Positions 15,897 through 24,842 of a stretch of 64,000 bases of DNA are shown here, in pieces. The translations under genes were made by a program, and so were the position numbers. Below the pieces are notes generated by a model, which was given only the letters and a program-made list of their open reading frames with translations, searched no databases and had not been told where the DNA came from. The number at the start of each line of letters is the position of its first letter. Position 1 is the stretch's first letter. The stretch is from CAZGMJ01 sp964526785 (GTDB lineage: Bacteria; Planctomycetota; Phycisphaerae; Sedimentisphaerales; Anaerobacaceae). The stretch is from contig CAZGMJ010000018.1 of NCBI GenBank assembly GCA_964526785.1, positions 1 to 64,000 on the forward strand, given 5' to 3'.

Positions 15897-17096
15897 CTAC
15901 TTCCCGCCGAGCGATCCGGTGCCTATGCGGCGGACGGTCTTATCCTTCGGGTCGTACTGGCCGGTCTTGACAGCGTAATCGTACAGCGCGCGGTACTTGT
16001 GTGCAACGTCACGCGGCTGGCCGATGAACTCCTTGGCGCCCCAGGAATTTCTGCTGCTGTGCGAGCCGTTGTGCGTATACTGCATGAACAGCGCGAAGTG
16101 CGGCTCGAGCTCGGCCAGGTAGTGGAGGTACACGTCGTAGACGGCGGGGTTCGCACAGAATACGTCGGAATTGTTCTTGAGATGCTGGCCGGCTTCGTAG
16201 GTCAGCAACTCGAGGCCGGCTTCCTTGGCGACCTCGGCGATGCGGTGTACTCGCACGAGACGCCCGGCGATGGCTTGCCTGCATTGGCTGACGATATCGG
16301 GATCGCTGCCGTCGAGGCCGTTGCCGAAGTAGGGGGCGAGGGCGTAGGCCTGGGGGCGGACCTTGTGCGGGTTCAGCACGTCGCTGCCGATGGCCCATAT
16401 GTGCGTCTCGGCGAAGGCGTGCGCGGTGGCGCCGCCGATGACGGTCACCAGGCGGTGACGCTGGTCGGCGAAGGCCCTTTCGAACTGGTGGAAGGTCTCG
16501 AAGGTCTGTCTGGCGTGGACCATCTGGCCGCGGTACCAGAGGTTGTTTTCCCATTTGGTGCCGGGCGGCAGTTGCAGTTTCTCGCCCTGCTCATTGCAGT
16601 ACCGCGACTGTTGGAACATGCCGTTCCACGTCTCGTTGGACCATTCGACGTAGCATCGCAGGTCCCGATCGAGCCGGTTGCGAATCAGCCGGGCCAGTTC
16701 GTGCATATACTCGCTGTCGGCGAAGTGGGGCACGCAGACCCACATGTCCCGCTGTGTGCGATTGCACAGGTCGATCATCCATTCGTACGCCACCGGACGC
16801 TGCACGGTATTGGACTGCCTGACGCGGTCGGCCCAGCGGGTGCCGGGATGCTCCTTGACCGCGTTGTTCGTCTTGCCCCAGTCCATGAAGCGAAAGACGG
16901 TGTACATACGAATTTCGTCGAGCAGTTCCGGCTTCCATGGATTGGCAGTAGTGACGTTTTTGTAGCCGTCGACGAATGGATCGTTGCCCGAGCCGCCCCA
17001 GCCGACGTCCCAGAAGTTCGTGCCGATTTCCAACGCTCCGACCGCCGGTGCGGCCATGCACAGTGACATGCAGCAGATCAGCATTTTCCCGAGCAT
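15897..17096 (-). CDS. Secreted glycosidase-like protein (GH-A clan, TIM barrel)
   Basis: A 399-residue exported protein with a signal peptide (MLICCMSLCMAAPAVGA). The body reads as a TIM-barrel glycoside hydrolase: EIGTNFWDVGWGG at the start, RFMDWGKTNN, MWVCVPHFADSEYM, then CYVEWSNETWNG near residue 150 where the Asn-Glu pair fits the acid/base of clan GH-A. LELLTYEAGQHL near residue 300 supplies a candidate nucleophile Glu. No numbered GH family is assigned with confidence; GH5/GH39-like relatives are possible. It follows the nucleoside hydrolase on the same strand after a 69-base gap. Catalytic assignments are inferred from clan GH-A patterns, not from alignment. Confidence 0.65.
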   Translation of the reverse strand: MLGKMLICCMSLCMAAPAVGALEIGTNFWDVGWGGSGNDPFVDGYKNVTTANPWKPELLDEIRMYTVFRFMDWGKTNNAVKEHPGTRWADRVRQSNTVQRPVAYEWMIDLCNRTQRDMWVCVPHFADSEYMHELARLIRNRLDRDLRCYVEWSNETWNGMFQQSRYCNEQGEKLQLPPGTKWENNLWYRGQMVHARQTFETFHQFERAFADQRHRLVTVIGGATAHAFAETHIWAIGSDVLNPHKVRPQAYALAPYFGNGLDGSDPDIVSQCRQAIAGRLVRVHRIAEVAKEAGLELLTYEAGQHLKNNSDVFCANPAVYDVYLHYLAELEPHFALFMQYTHNGSHSSRNSWGAKEFIGQPRDVAHKYRALYDYAVKTGQYDPKDKTVRRIGTGSLGGK

Positions 17097-17165
17097 AGAA
17101 GGCCCTTTCCGATTGATCTATGGCCTGTTTCGATATGGGCGGCGGCGTCACATCACCGCGGCCGG

Positions 17166-18149
17166 TTATTTCTGTTTGTCCAGTTTTGTGAAAAAGTCGC
17201 GGAAGATCGGGTCGCGATGAACGAAGTTGACTCTTCTTATCAGATGGCGCGAAGTATCGAAGCTGAACGTATAGTTGTCGGTCGGGATCGGGCTGTGCAC
17301 CAGGTCCGACGGCAGCCATTGGGCGTTGATCACCCACGCGACCGCGGTCATGTCCCAGAGTACTTTGGACCATCCGAAGTGGTCTTTCCTGTGTTCTTTG
17401 AAGATCTTGAGCAGGTAGTCGCCGATTTCGCCGCGTCCCGTCAGATATCGCTCCATCTCCGGCACGGTGGTCGTAAAGTGTGTCACGACCGGTGTGCAGG
17501 GCAGTTGCACGAAGGGCACGCCGCTGTTGAAGATGATCTTCGAGGCGTTGAGGTCCTGGCGGTAGTTGAATTCTCGCTGGTGCGGCCAGTTGTGGCCGTT
17601 GCCGCCCAGCCAGACGATTACGATGTTCTTGATGATGGACGGATCCATGAGAATTGCGTTGCTGACGTTGGTGATCGCGCCGACGGGGACCACGTAGAGC
17701 GGATCGTCGGGACTGCTCTTTCTCGCCCGCTTGAGAAGGTCCAGCGCCGCGGGGCTCTTCTCGGGTTCCTTGATGTTGTTCAGGTACTGCGTGCTGCCTT
17801 TGAACGCGAAGCCTTCGGGCGATTTGTCCAGCCGGCTCAGCAGGCGGAGGATTTCTTCGTAGCTTTTCTCCATTCCGTCGCCGGGTCCGCTGGAGCGGCT
17901 GTTGTGGAACGGGGCGGCATAGACGGCTTTGACATCCAGTTCCGGCGAGATCAGCGAATAGACCACAGCGAACTGATCGTCGATCTCGTTGAACGTGTCG
18001 GTATCGAGCACCATCCGGACAGGGCGGTCTGTCGGAGGACGCAGCATCTCTATCCGCTTGCATTCTGAGATATCCGGGAATTTCTGCCCGCGGGCCAGTC
18101 CGCCGACAACGATGGTGATAACTAACGTCGCACTCAGTACACGCTTCAT
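17166..18149 (-). CDS. Secreted nucleoside-hydrolase-family protein
   Basis: IUNH superfamily, 327 residues. Members cleave the N-glycosidic bond of nucleosides with a Ca2+-bound Asp cluster. The metal site is visible as RMVLDTDTFNEIDDQFAVVY near residue 50 (DTDxxxxxDD), with VVPVGAITNVSNAI and later VIVWLGGNGHNW matching the usual order. The DLNASKIIFNSGVPF segment is also typical. The start at 18149 is preceded by AAAGGATACGAA and gives a signal peptide (VLSATLVITIVVGGLARG). Export, and a neighbour carrying the related DUF1593 domain on the other strand at 18534, suggest use of nucleosides or ribosylated glycans outside the cytoplasm; that is inference. Confidence 0.85.
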   Translation of the reverse strand: MKRVLSATLVITIVVGGLARGQKFPDISECKRIEMLRPPTDRPVRMVLDTDTFNEIDDQFAVVYSLISPELDVKAVYAAPFHNSRSSGPGDGMEKSYEEILRLLSRLDKSPEGFAFKGSTQYLNNIKEPEKSPAALDLLKRARKSSPDDPLYVVPVGAITNVSNAILMDPSIIKNIVIVWLGGNGHNWPHQREFNYRQDLNASKIIFNSGVPFVQLPCTPVVTHFTTTVPEMERYLTGRGEIGDYLLKIFKEHRKDHFGWSKVLWDMTAVAWVINAQWLPSDLVHSPIPTDNYTFSFDTSRHLIRRVNFVHRDPIFRDFFTKLDKQK

Positions 18150-18299
18150 TTCGTATCCTTTCATTATTGACCCGTCACAATCGATTTCAATGCGGGCGAT
18201 CCATTCTCGTCACGCCATTGCAGGATATAGAATAGCCCACCGGCTTGCGATGGGCAAGCCTTCGCCGGCAGCGAGTACGAACCCTGGCGGCATTACGAA

Positions 18300-18438
18300 G
18301 GACAGCTATCTGGTTCTTGTTGGGAGGGCTGGATTATAGGCTCCGCAGCAAGGCGTGGCGATACGAGTGGTCGAGCGCCGCTGCGCACGTGGATGGCAAG
18401 GCGCGGTCGGAATTGCTGGACCTGGCGCACTGGTATGA
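18300..18438 (+). repeat. Direct repeat, left copy (flanks the DUF1593 gene)
   Basis: Begins with GGACAGCTATCTGGTT and ends near GGCGCACTGGTAT. It matches 20091-20230 in the same orientation with scattered substitutions and small gaps. Both copies come from the 3' end of a RAYT gene. Confidence 0.8.
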
Positions 18439-18508
18439 TAGGATATCCGCTGAGCAGTGGCGAAAACAACTCAACGCAGGCATAGACGGAGGCTGCATTA
18501 AGAACTGA
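18300..18508 (+). pseudogene. C-terminal fragment of a RAYT (REP-associated tyrosine transposase) gene, copy 1
   Basis: The plus strand encodes RLRSKAWRYEWSSAAAHVDG followed by a short acidic helix, the typical C-terminal end of Y1/RAYT transposases, in which the YxWSSAxAH motif follows the catalytic domain. The upstream catalytic part with the HUH motif and Tyr is absent. The first 139 bases (18300-18438) are nearly identical to 20091-20230 on the other side of the DUF1593 gene. Confidence 0.65.
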
Positions 18509-18533
18509 CTCGATGAAGATGGAGGAATCAACA

Positions 18534-20090
18534 ATGAACCATGCTCGCAAAGCCACCAGGCTGGCGACCCGAAAAACCGCTTCCGCCGGAGTGTCCCTCG
18601 GAAGAGTCCCGGTCTTTGCCGGAATTCCTGCCATAGTGATCCTGATTGCGATTTCATGCATAGCATTACCGGCTGCGGGAAAACCAAGAGTGGTGGTCAT
18701 GACCGATATTGGGGGCGATCCGGATGATCAGCAATCGATGGTTCGCTTCTTGAGCTATGCCAATGAGTTTGATATCAGGGGACTTTACGCAACCAGCACC
18801 CGTCTTGAAGTCAATGTTTCCGTCATAGAAGATATGGTCAAAGCCTGGGGGGCGACACGTGATAATCTGTCCCATCATGCGGGTGGCTGGCCAACGAAGG
18901 ATTATCTGCTCAGTGTGATCAAAGGGGGACGTCTGGTGGAAGGCATATACTGGTGTGGCATCGGAAACGGTGTGCGGGATCCTGAAACCGGCAAAGCAGG
19001 AGGCATTTGTACTCCGGGAGTTGATACTCTGATTGGTGAAGGTATGGATTCTGAAGCATCAGACCATCTGATCACCGTCATTGATGAAAGTCCGGATCCG
19101 ACCTGGGTATTGGTATGGGGGGGCACGCGCGAACTGGCCCAAGCCATCTGGAAGGTTAAAGAAACCCGCACAGAAAGCCAGTTGAATGAATTCAACAGCA
19201 GGATCAGGATATATTCTATTAGCCTACAGGACAAATCCATGCCCTGGCTGCTCACTGAATTTCCAGATCTTTTCATCATCCGCACAAGATTGAGCCACCG
19301 GGGCATTTACAGGTACGATAAGCTGGATAGCGCATTGTTAAACAGTTACTGGTGCAATACCCATATCCGGAATAACCACGGCGCACTGGGGGCCATGTAT
19401 GCCGGAAATCTCAAAGGAACATTCGATAAACACGGAATGAAAGAAGGCGATACGCCTTCACTTCTTTATTTAATACACAACGGCCTGAGCGATCCGGATG
19501 ATCCGTCAATGGGCAACTGGGGAGGCCGGTTTTATCCAACACTGAGTGACAAGCATTGGTTTGAGGCGGAGGACGACAACCCGTATTCCGAGAAATCCAT
19601 GCTTCGGGTTTACTGGAGTGTTTCCCGCTGGCACGTCGCTCGTCAGAATGATTTTGCGGCTCGTATGGACTGGCAGCGATATGCCAAATATGGTGATGCA
19701 AACCATAATCCTGTTGTGGCATTGAATGGGAACTCAACGAAAGATGTTGTCTTTCACACGGTTACTTCGGGAACAAGTGTTCCATTAAGCGCCGATGGCT
19801 CCAGCGATCCGGATGGAGATGCGCTGCAATATCATTGGTGGGAGTATTATGAAGCCGGAAGTGGTCAGGGTACCGGGCCGGATGAGGGGCCCACAATTTC
19901 CATATCCAATGCCTTTTCAAGCAATGCCGAATTCAAATCGCCGGATGTCGGCTCGCCGAAGGCCATTCACATCATTCTTGAGGTAACGGATAATGGGAGT
20001 CCTAATCTGACAAGTTATCGAAGAGTAGTGGTAACGGTCAAACCAGAAGGCAGCGGTAACGTTCGTGATGGAAGCAGTTCCGAAAACTAG
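18534..20090 (+). CDS. DUF1593 (nucleoside-hydrolase-like) secreted protein
   Basis: A 518-residue exported protein. The start at 18534 has GGAGG eight bases upstream. An N-terminal basic region and the hydrophobic segment FAGIPAIVILIAISCIALPA form a signal peptide. The DUF1593 domain begins VVVMTDIGGDPDDQQSMVRF, whose Asp cluster parallels the metal site of nucleoside hydrolases. DPTWVLVWGGTRELAQAIW and KHWFEAEDDNPYS follow. From about residue 410 there is a beta-sandwich C-terminal domain with SADGSSDPDGDALQYHWWEY, a calcium-type Ig/PKD-like repeat. DUF1593 proteins are often found with cellulose or pectin catabolism; the reaction is not established. The gene is richer in A+T than its neighbours and sits between two transposase fragments, suggesting it was acquired. 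Confidence 0.85.
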   Translation: MNHARKATRLATRKTASAGVSLGRVPVFAGIPAIVILIAISCIALPAAGKPRVVVMTDIGGDPDDQQSMVRFLSYANEFDIRGLYATSTRLEVNVSVIEDMVKAWGATRDNLSHHAGGWPTKDYLLSVIKGGRLVEGIYWCGIGNGVRDPETGKAGGICTPGVDTLIGEGMDSEASDHLITVIDESPDPTWVLVWGGTRELAQAIWKVKETRTESQLNEFNSRIRIYSISLQDKSMPWLLTEFPDLFIIRTRLSHRGIYRYDKLDSALLNSYWCNTHIRNNHGALGAMYAGNLKGTFDKHGMKEGDTPSLLYLIHNGLSDPDDPSMGNWGGRFYPTLSDKHWFEAEDDNPYSEKSMLRVYWSVSRWHVARQNDFAARMDWQRYAKYGDANHNPVVALNGNSTKDVVFHTVTSGTSVPLSADGSSDPDGDALQYHWWEYYEAGSGQGTGPDEGPTISISNAFSSNAEFKSPDVGSPKAIHIILEVTDNGSPNLTSYRRVVVTVKPEGSGNVRDGSSSEN

Positions 20091-20230
20091 GGACAGCCAT
20101 CTGGTTTTTGTTGGCAGGGCTGGGTTTTTCAGGCTCCGCAGCAAGGCGTGGCGATACGAGTGGTCGAGCGCCGCTGCGCACCTGGATGCCAGGGCGCGGT
20201 CGGGGTTGCTGGAGTTGGCGCATTGGTATA
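20091..20230 (+). repeat. Direct repeat, right copy (flanks the DUF1593 gene)
   Basis: Begins GGACAGCCATCTGGTT one base after the DUF1593 stop and matches 18300-18438 in the same orientation. Confidence 0.8.
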
Positions 20231-20244
20231 ACATGAAGGAATGA
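20091..20244 (+). pseudogene. C-terminal fragment of a RAYT transposase gene, copy 2
   Basis: Encodes RLRSKAWRYEWSSAAAHLDA, then LLELAHWYNMKE and a stop at 20242-20244. It is homologous to the fragment at 18300 but ends earlier. No catalytic region is present. Confidence 0.65.
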
Positions 20245-20438
20245 AAACCCTATGCAAAACCATCTTTCTGCTGATGGTCGCGGCGGTTTGCCTCTGCGAT
20301 GGGGCTCAGGCCGCCGATTTAACCAACCGCCGGCAATCGCGAATGATGCGTTGGGATGCTGAGAATCGGCATCTCATCATTGAAAAATGGGTCTTCGCCG
20401 ATCCCGTGCTGATGGTGAAGATTGCGCCGATGCCATAG
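20241..20438 (+). CDS. Short putative secreted peptide, possibly a gene fragment
   Basis: A 65-codon frame starting with a good signal peptide (LCKTIFLLMVAAVCLCDGAQA) and a predicted cleavage after AQA, then about 40 residues (RMMRWDAENRHLIIEKWVFA) with no recognised domain. The ATG overlaps the stop of the transposase fragment and its GAAGGA lies immediately adjacent, which is too close for a good site. It may be the 5' remnant of a secreted-enzyme gene whose body was lost when the flanking repeat was inserted. Confidence 0.35.
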   Translation: MKTLCKTIFLLMVAAVCLCDGAQAADLTNRRQSRMMRWDAENRHLIIEKWVFADPVLMVKIAPMP

Positions 20439-20550
20439 CCTTCCGTGGATCGTGGGTCGTTCGCTCGACGCGAGCGGCAGGCGCTGGTATGATCTGCGGT
20501 GTTGAAGATCGTGTGTTCGCAGTATCATTTACCTGGTGTAAGGATTGCCA

Positions 20551-21912
20551 TTGAGTGCGCATTTGCATATCAGGCCGTGTCTGGCTCTCGGGCCGGTGAT
20601 CATTCTAATGATGCTCGCCTGCGGCTCGGTGCGCGCCGCGGACGCCGCGCCTCCGGAGGATGGCGATGCGGCAGCCGCGATGCCCGCGCATCGCTTCGAA
20701 CTCGTCGCGGCCGAGCAGTCCGAGAAGGTCTCAGCGGACAGGTGGCTGGTAGGCCGGATTCGTGTGCTGGATGCCTGCGAGGACGATCTGATCCAGATCC
20801 TTCGAGTGCGTTTGGACGATCCTGAAGCGCAGCGACGCTGGAAGGGTCTGATGAGGCACGATGTCAACTTCGACGGCCATCTCGATATTGGGATCAGCCA
20901 GCGGGAAGGAGCCAAGTGGGGGCGCGTTTTCTGGTGGCTGTATGATCCCGAAAGCGGGCGCTACCACGTCGATACATTGAGCGAGGAACTGTACGCTCTG
21001 GGTTTGGCGGATTTCGAAGTGGATCCGGAGAGAAAGCGGCTGCGGGTGACGCGATTTGTGGGGACCAATCTCGATGAGTACCTGTACGAGGTTGCCGGCG
21101 GCCATCTGTTGCTGGCGGGATACAAGCGGCTGATCGGTCCGAGCGATGAGCTTTTTCTGACCGTCGCGGCGGTTTGCATGAATGCCAAAGCGGACACGCA
21201 GGCCAATCTCAAGACATTCGCTTCGTATATCAGGCAGGCGTCACAGAAGGGGGCGCAGCTCGTCGTCTTTCCCGAAGTTGCGCTGCAGCAGAATCCCGGC
21301 TGGAACGCGGCCGATGGGCCTTCGCAGGAGGAACTGGCCTATGTGCGCGATACGGCTGAGACGGTGCCGGGACCGAGCACCGGCGTGCTGGTTGAACTCG
21401 CCAAAGAGCACAGGATCTACATCATCTTCGGTATGACGGAAAAGTCCGCCGAGGGCGAACTGTACAACAGTGCGGTGTTTCTGGGGCCTGGCGGCGTGAT
21501 TGGCACATACCGCAAGCGGCATCTCAACACCGGCACGGCGGGCAACGAGGATCTTTTCTGGAGGCCGGGCGATAAGATGGGTGTGTTTCGCAGCCCTCTC
21601 GGCCGGGTGGGGATCATGATGTCGGTCGAGATGGAGAAGCATCTCGGGGCGAAGATGGCCGATGCGCGGGCGGATGTGATCGTAACGCTTGCGGCCTGGC
21701 CGCCGATGGCCGGCAGGTGGTACGATCGGCTGACCCGCTCCAATGCCCTGGAGTCCGGGCGCTGGCACGTGATCGCCAACCAGACCGGTCCCGTCGGCCA
21801 TACGTGGGGGTACGGTCACAGTCGCATCGTGGATCCGGACGGTGCGGTTGCCGCCGACACCGGCGTGCAGGAGGCGATGGCCGTAGTCACCACCGACCTG
21901 CCCATCCCCTGA
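20551..21912 (+). CDS. Secreted carbon-nitrogen hydrolase-like (nitrilase fold) protein lacking the catalytic Cys
   Basis: A 453-residue exported protein. TTG 20551 is chosen because TAAGGA lies six bases upstream; TTG 20545 is in frame too. After a signal peptide, residues about 60-180 form a beta-rich domain with MRHDVNFDGHLDIGI and FWWLYDPESGRYHVDTL, as in XAC2610-type proteins. From about residue 205 there is a nitrilase domain with the catalytic Glu in QLVVFPEVALQ and the Lys in TYRKRHLNTG. The position of the nucleophile reads GRVGIMMSVEME, so Ser stands where the family has Cys (usual pattern ICxDxxFPE). The protein may be inactive, use Ser, or only bind ligand. Confidence 0.8.
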   Translation: MSAHLHIRPCLALGPVIILMMLACGSVRAADAAPPEDGDAAAAMPAHRFELVAAEQSEKVSADRWLVGRIRVLDACEDDLIQILRVRLDDPEAQRRWKGLMRHDVNFDGHLDIGISQREGAKWGRVFWWLYDPESGRYHVDTLSEELYALGLADFEVDPERKRLRVTRFVGTNLDEYLYEVAGGHLLLAGYKRLIGPSDELFLTVAAVCMNAKADTQANLKTFASYIRQASQKGAQLVVFPEVALQQNPGWNAADGPSQEELAYVRDTAETVPGPSTGVLVELAKEHRIYIIFGMTEKSAEGELYNSAVFLGPGGVIGTYRKRHLNTGTAGNEDLFWRPGDKMGVFRSPLGRVGIMMSVEMEKHLGAKMADARADVIVTLAAWPPMAGRWYDRLTRSNALESGRWHVIANQTGPVGHTWGYGHSRIVDPDGAVAADTGVQEAMAVVTTDLPIP

Positions 21913-22124
21913 CGCTTCGCACGGTAATGACGCGATCTGGCTCGTTGACCGCGAATGCCCGAAATCTGGCAGGGATGGCGGAGATGCGGAATCTGTCTTG
22001 CACAAAATGACGAGTTTGCTGCACGGAATAAGGTTTCCAGCCGGGGGCGTTGTCCGTTATGCTTGTAGGCTGTGCAAAGCGTGCACGCACACGAAACCGA
22101 GCTTTGACGATGGAGATGCACATT

Positions 22125-23465
22125 ATGCAATCGATTAGACGACGCGATTTTCTCAAGAGCAGTCTGGCGGCCACCGCTGCCGGCATAACGCCGTTCAATA
22201 TCCTCAAGGCGGGCCAGTCGCCCAACAACAAGCTGAATATCGCCTGTATCGGCGTGGGGAATCAGGGTGCGAGCAATGCCGAGTATCTTGCGCGGATCGA
22301 GAACGTGATCGCTCTGTGCGATGTGGATCATGCCTGGCATGCGCGGGCGATCAAGAATCGTGAGAACCTCCACGGCATCAAGCTCTGGACGGACTACCGC
22401 GTAATGTTCGACAAGATCGGCAAGGATATCGACGCCGTGCTGGTCGCCACGCCGGAGCACAACCATTATACGATTTCGACCGCCGCCATTCGCAGAGGCA
22501 AACACGTCTACTGCCAGAAGCCCTTGTGCCACACGGTCAACGAGGTGCGGATGCTGGTCGAAGAGGCCCGGAAGCAGAAGAATGTGGTGACGCAGATGGG
22601 ACACCAGGGCCATTCGAGCGAGAGTTCGGCGATGATTCGCGACTGGGCGCTGGCCGGGACGGTCGGGCCGATCCGCCAGGTGGACGCCTATTCGCGCAAG
22701 AACTACTGGATCGACAAACCTGTCGCCACAGGCTGCACCGTGCCGGAGACGCTGGACTGGAACCTGTATCTCAACCGCGCCGAGATGATCCCATTCAGCA
22801 CGAGCTACATGAACCGCGAGTGGATTCGGTACAGCCACTTCAGCGGAGCGGTCGGCGACATGGCGGCGCACATCTTTGACCCGGCATATTACGGCCTGGA
22901 CCTTCGGGTGCCGTTGAGCGTGCGAGCGGACGTGCCGATACCCGCCTATCCCGGTTCGTTGCCGAGAGCGGGCGTCATTACGTGGGAATTCGGCGCTCGC
23001 GGTGACAAGCCGCCGGTAACACTGAAGTACTACCTGGGCGGGGGGATCGAGTTCCCGCATCCCAAACACCTCGAAGAGAATCGACGGGGCATAACGAGCG
23101 GTTCGGTACTCATCGGCGAAAAGGCGTCGATCATGGCGGGCAGCCACAGCCAGGGTTCGCGGCTGATTCCGGAGAGCTTTATGAAGGAGGCGCCGCGGCC
23201 ACCGAAACGGGCCTTCCGCTGCAAAGGCAGGACGCACTTCGACAACTGGACGCTGGCGTGCAAGGGCGAGGATACGGCGATGTCGCCTTTCGAATACGCC
23301 GGTCCGCTGTCCGAGATCATCGTGCTCGGCGATATTGCTCTGGTGCATCCGGGGCGGACGCTGAAATGGGACTCGAAGAACATGCGGATCACCAACGACG
23401 AGGAGGCGGACAAGAGCCTGTTCATGCGCCGCCTCGACCCGCGCGACGATATAGACTGGTGCTGA
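22125..23465 (+). CDS. Tat-exported Gfo/Idh/MocA family oxidoreductase
   Basis: A 446-residue NAD(P)-dependent sugar oxidoreductase-like protein. The N-terminus SIRRRDFLKSSLAATAAGIT is a twin-arginine signal, so it is exported folded with its cofactor. The Rossmann fold shows NIACIGVGNQGASNAEYL, IALCDVDHAW and DAVLVATPEHNHYTIS, followed by GKHVYCQKPLCHTVNEVR with the conserved Lys-Pro of the active site. The C-terminal beta-sheet domain includes SGAVGDMAAHIFDPAYYGLD with the catalytic His/Asp region. Planctomycetes carry many such exported paralogues of unknown substrate. The start at 22125 has GGAG nine bases upstream; earlier in-frame starts lack it. Confidence 0.92.
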   Translation: MQSIRRRDFLKSSLAATAAGITPFNILKAGQSPNNKLNIACIGVGNQGASNAEYLARIENVIALCDVDHAWHARAIKNRENLHGIKLWTDYRVMFDKIGKDIDAVLVATPEHNHYTISTAAIRRGKHVYCQKPLCHTVNEVRMLVEEARKQKNVVTQMGHQGHSSESSAMIRDWALAGTVGPIRQVDAYSRKNYWIDKPVATGCTVPETLDWNLYLNRAEMIPFSTSYMNREWIRYSHFSGAVGDMAAHIFDPAYYGLDLRVPLSVRADVPIPAYPGSLPRAGVITWEFGARGDKPPVTLKYYLGGGIEFPHPKHLEENRRGITSGSVLIGEKASIMAGSHSQGSRLIPESFMKEAPRPPKRAFRCKGRTHFDNWTLACKGEDTAMSPFEYAGPLSEIIVLGDIALVHPGRTLKWDSKNMRITNDEEADKSLFMRRLDPRDDIDWC

Positions 23466-23566
23466 GCGGCGGCGTTCTGCGAACGGCGGGGTGGGAAAAG
23501 AGGCACATCAGATGTCTTTACGCCTGGCCGTCGCGGTGCGGTTGACCATGAGGGCCGGAAGAACAC

Positions 23567-24709
23567 TCACCGGATGTTCTCAAACAAGCGGAGTCCGAGG
23601 CCCTGGAAGCTCGAGCATGCGATATCCAGGTCGCCGTCGCCTTCCCAGTCGAACACGCAGCAGCCGGAGTATTCGCCGTTTTCGGGCAGGCCGTCAATCG
23701 GGCTGCGGACCAGAGCGCCCGATCCGTCGTTGAGAAAGACCAGGATGCCCGAAGTCGAAGAGGTCGTGATGTCAACATCGCCGTCGCCATCGATATCGCC
23801 CGCGGCAACCTGCATGGTGCCGCTGCCGCGTCGGTTCAAAGGTATCTCCTTCCACCATTGCGATTGGGCTGCCGTGCAGCCGTTTCCGAGAAAGACGCGG
23901 AGTCCGGCCTGCGTACCGACGGCCAGGTCTGTGCGGCCGTCACGGTCGAAATCCGCGGCGGCGGGTTTGTAGCCGATTGTGTCGGTGATCTTCAGCGCTT
24001 CGGTGTGACGGGTGCTGTATGATACCGTCGGCGACCTGGAGCAAAGAAAGATACGCGGCGGCTTTCCCGGGTGATTGGTGACAACCACGTCGAGCCGCGC
24101 ATCTGCGTTGATATCATCCAGCATAACGGCGGTGTCTTCGTACGTGTCGGTTTCGAGCGAGAGCGTATGGAACGATGCCGCCTTGCCGGCATTCAGCAAT
24201 ACCTTGACGCCTGCACCGCCCGTAGCCAGGGCGATGTCGATATCGCCGTCGCCCTCGACATCTCCAACGGCCAGATCATCACATGCTTTCTCTGTGAAGG
24301 GCGAAGTCAGGGCTGTGAAGCCGGGCCGTCCATCCGACAGCTTCGTCCGGAATATCATCAGGCCCTTGGTTCGGTCCTCGAAGGCGTTGCGCACGGCCAG
24401 AACGTCCAGCGTTCCGTCGCCGGTCACATCCGCCAGGGCAACACCGCCGTACCGGCCTGTCTCGGCAACCGACCTGCGTGTCCATTGTGAGCCGTCATAC
24501 GAGAACAGGAACAGCCCCTGTTGCTTTTCGCGGCGCCCGGAGAGTATCTCGGCGTAGCCATCCTTGTCCACATCCCCGGCTGCGACAGCCGCGAAGTTGC
24601 CGTTCGCATTGGGTACGGGGACTTCTTCGAACCTCAGTGGTGCGGCTGATGCGGCGAGTGCGACGATCAGAACGGCTGCGATGGTTGTCTTTCTGTGTGT
24701 TGTCTTCAT
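23567..24709 (-). CDS. Secreted FG-GAP/VCBS-repeat beta-propeller protein
   Basis: A 380-residue exported protein with a signal peptide (TTIAAVLIVALAASAAP). It is built from about seven FG-GAP/VCBS repeats, each with a calcium-binding DxDxDGxxD loop: DVDKDGYAEIL, DVTGDGTLDVLAV, DVEGDGDIDIALA, DINADARLDVVVT, DFDRDGRTDLAVG, DIDGDGDVDITTS and DWEGDGDLDIACS. Such propellers mediate adhesion or scaffold enzymes at the cell surface. No catalytic or sorting domain is attached and the C-terminus ends with the last blade (GLGLRLFENIR). The frame is open upstream, but the signal peptide begins at 24709. It is convergent with the oxidoreductase at 22125. Confidence 0.85.
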   Translation of the reverse strand: MKTTHRKTTIAAVLIVALAASAAPLRFEEVPVPNANGNFAAVAAGDVDKDGYAEILSGRREKQQGLFLFSYDGSQWTRRSVAETGRYGGVALADVTGDGTLDVLAVRNAFEDRTKGLMIFRTKLSDGRPGFTALTSPFTEKACDDLAVGDVEGDGDIDIALATGGAGVKVLLNAGKAASFHTLSLETDTYEDTAVMLDDINADARLDVVVTNHPGKPPRIFLCSRSPTVSYSTRHTEALKITDTIGYKPAAADFDRDGRTDLAVGTQAGLRVFLGNGCTAAQSQWWKEIPLNRRGSGTMQVAAGDIDGDGDVDITTSSTSGILVFLNDGSGALVRSPIDGLPENGEYSGCCVFDWEGDGDLDIACSSFQGLGLRLFENIR

Positions 24710-24842
24710 GGCCGCATTGTATCTGAGACCGGACGATATCCACAAGTCGCAAATATATGTCCTTTGCAAACGCAGCAATGTGGAGTAGATTGATCGAAAC
24801 GAATCGAATGTCCTTTGTATTTGCCGCCAGATGGAGGCCGCC

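Noticed and set aside
15606..17066. 486-codon open frame on the plus strand
   Set aside because: Antisense shadow of the secreted glycosidase gene; no domain pattern and no ribosome-binding site.
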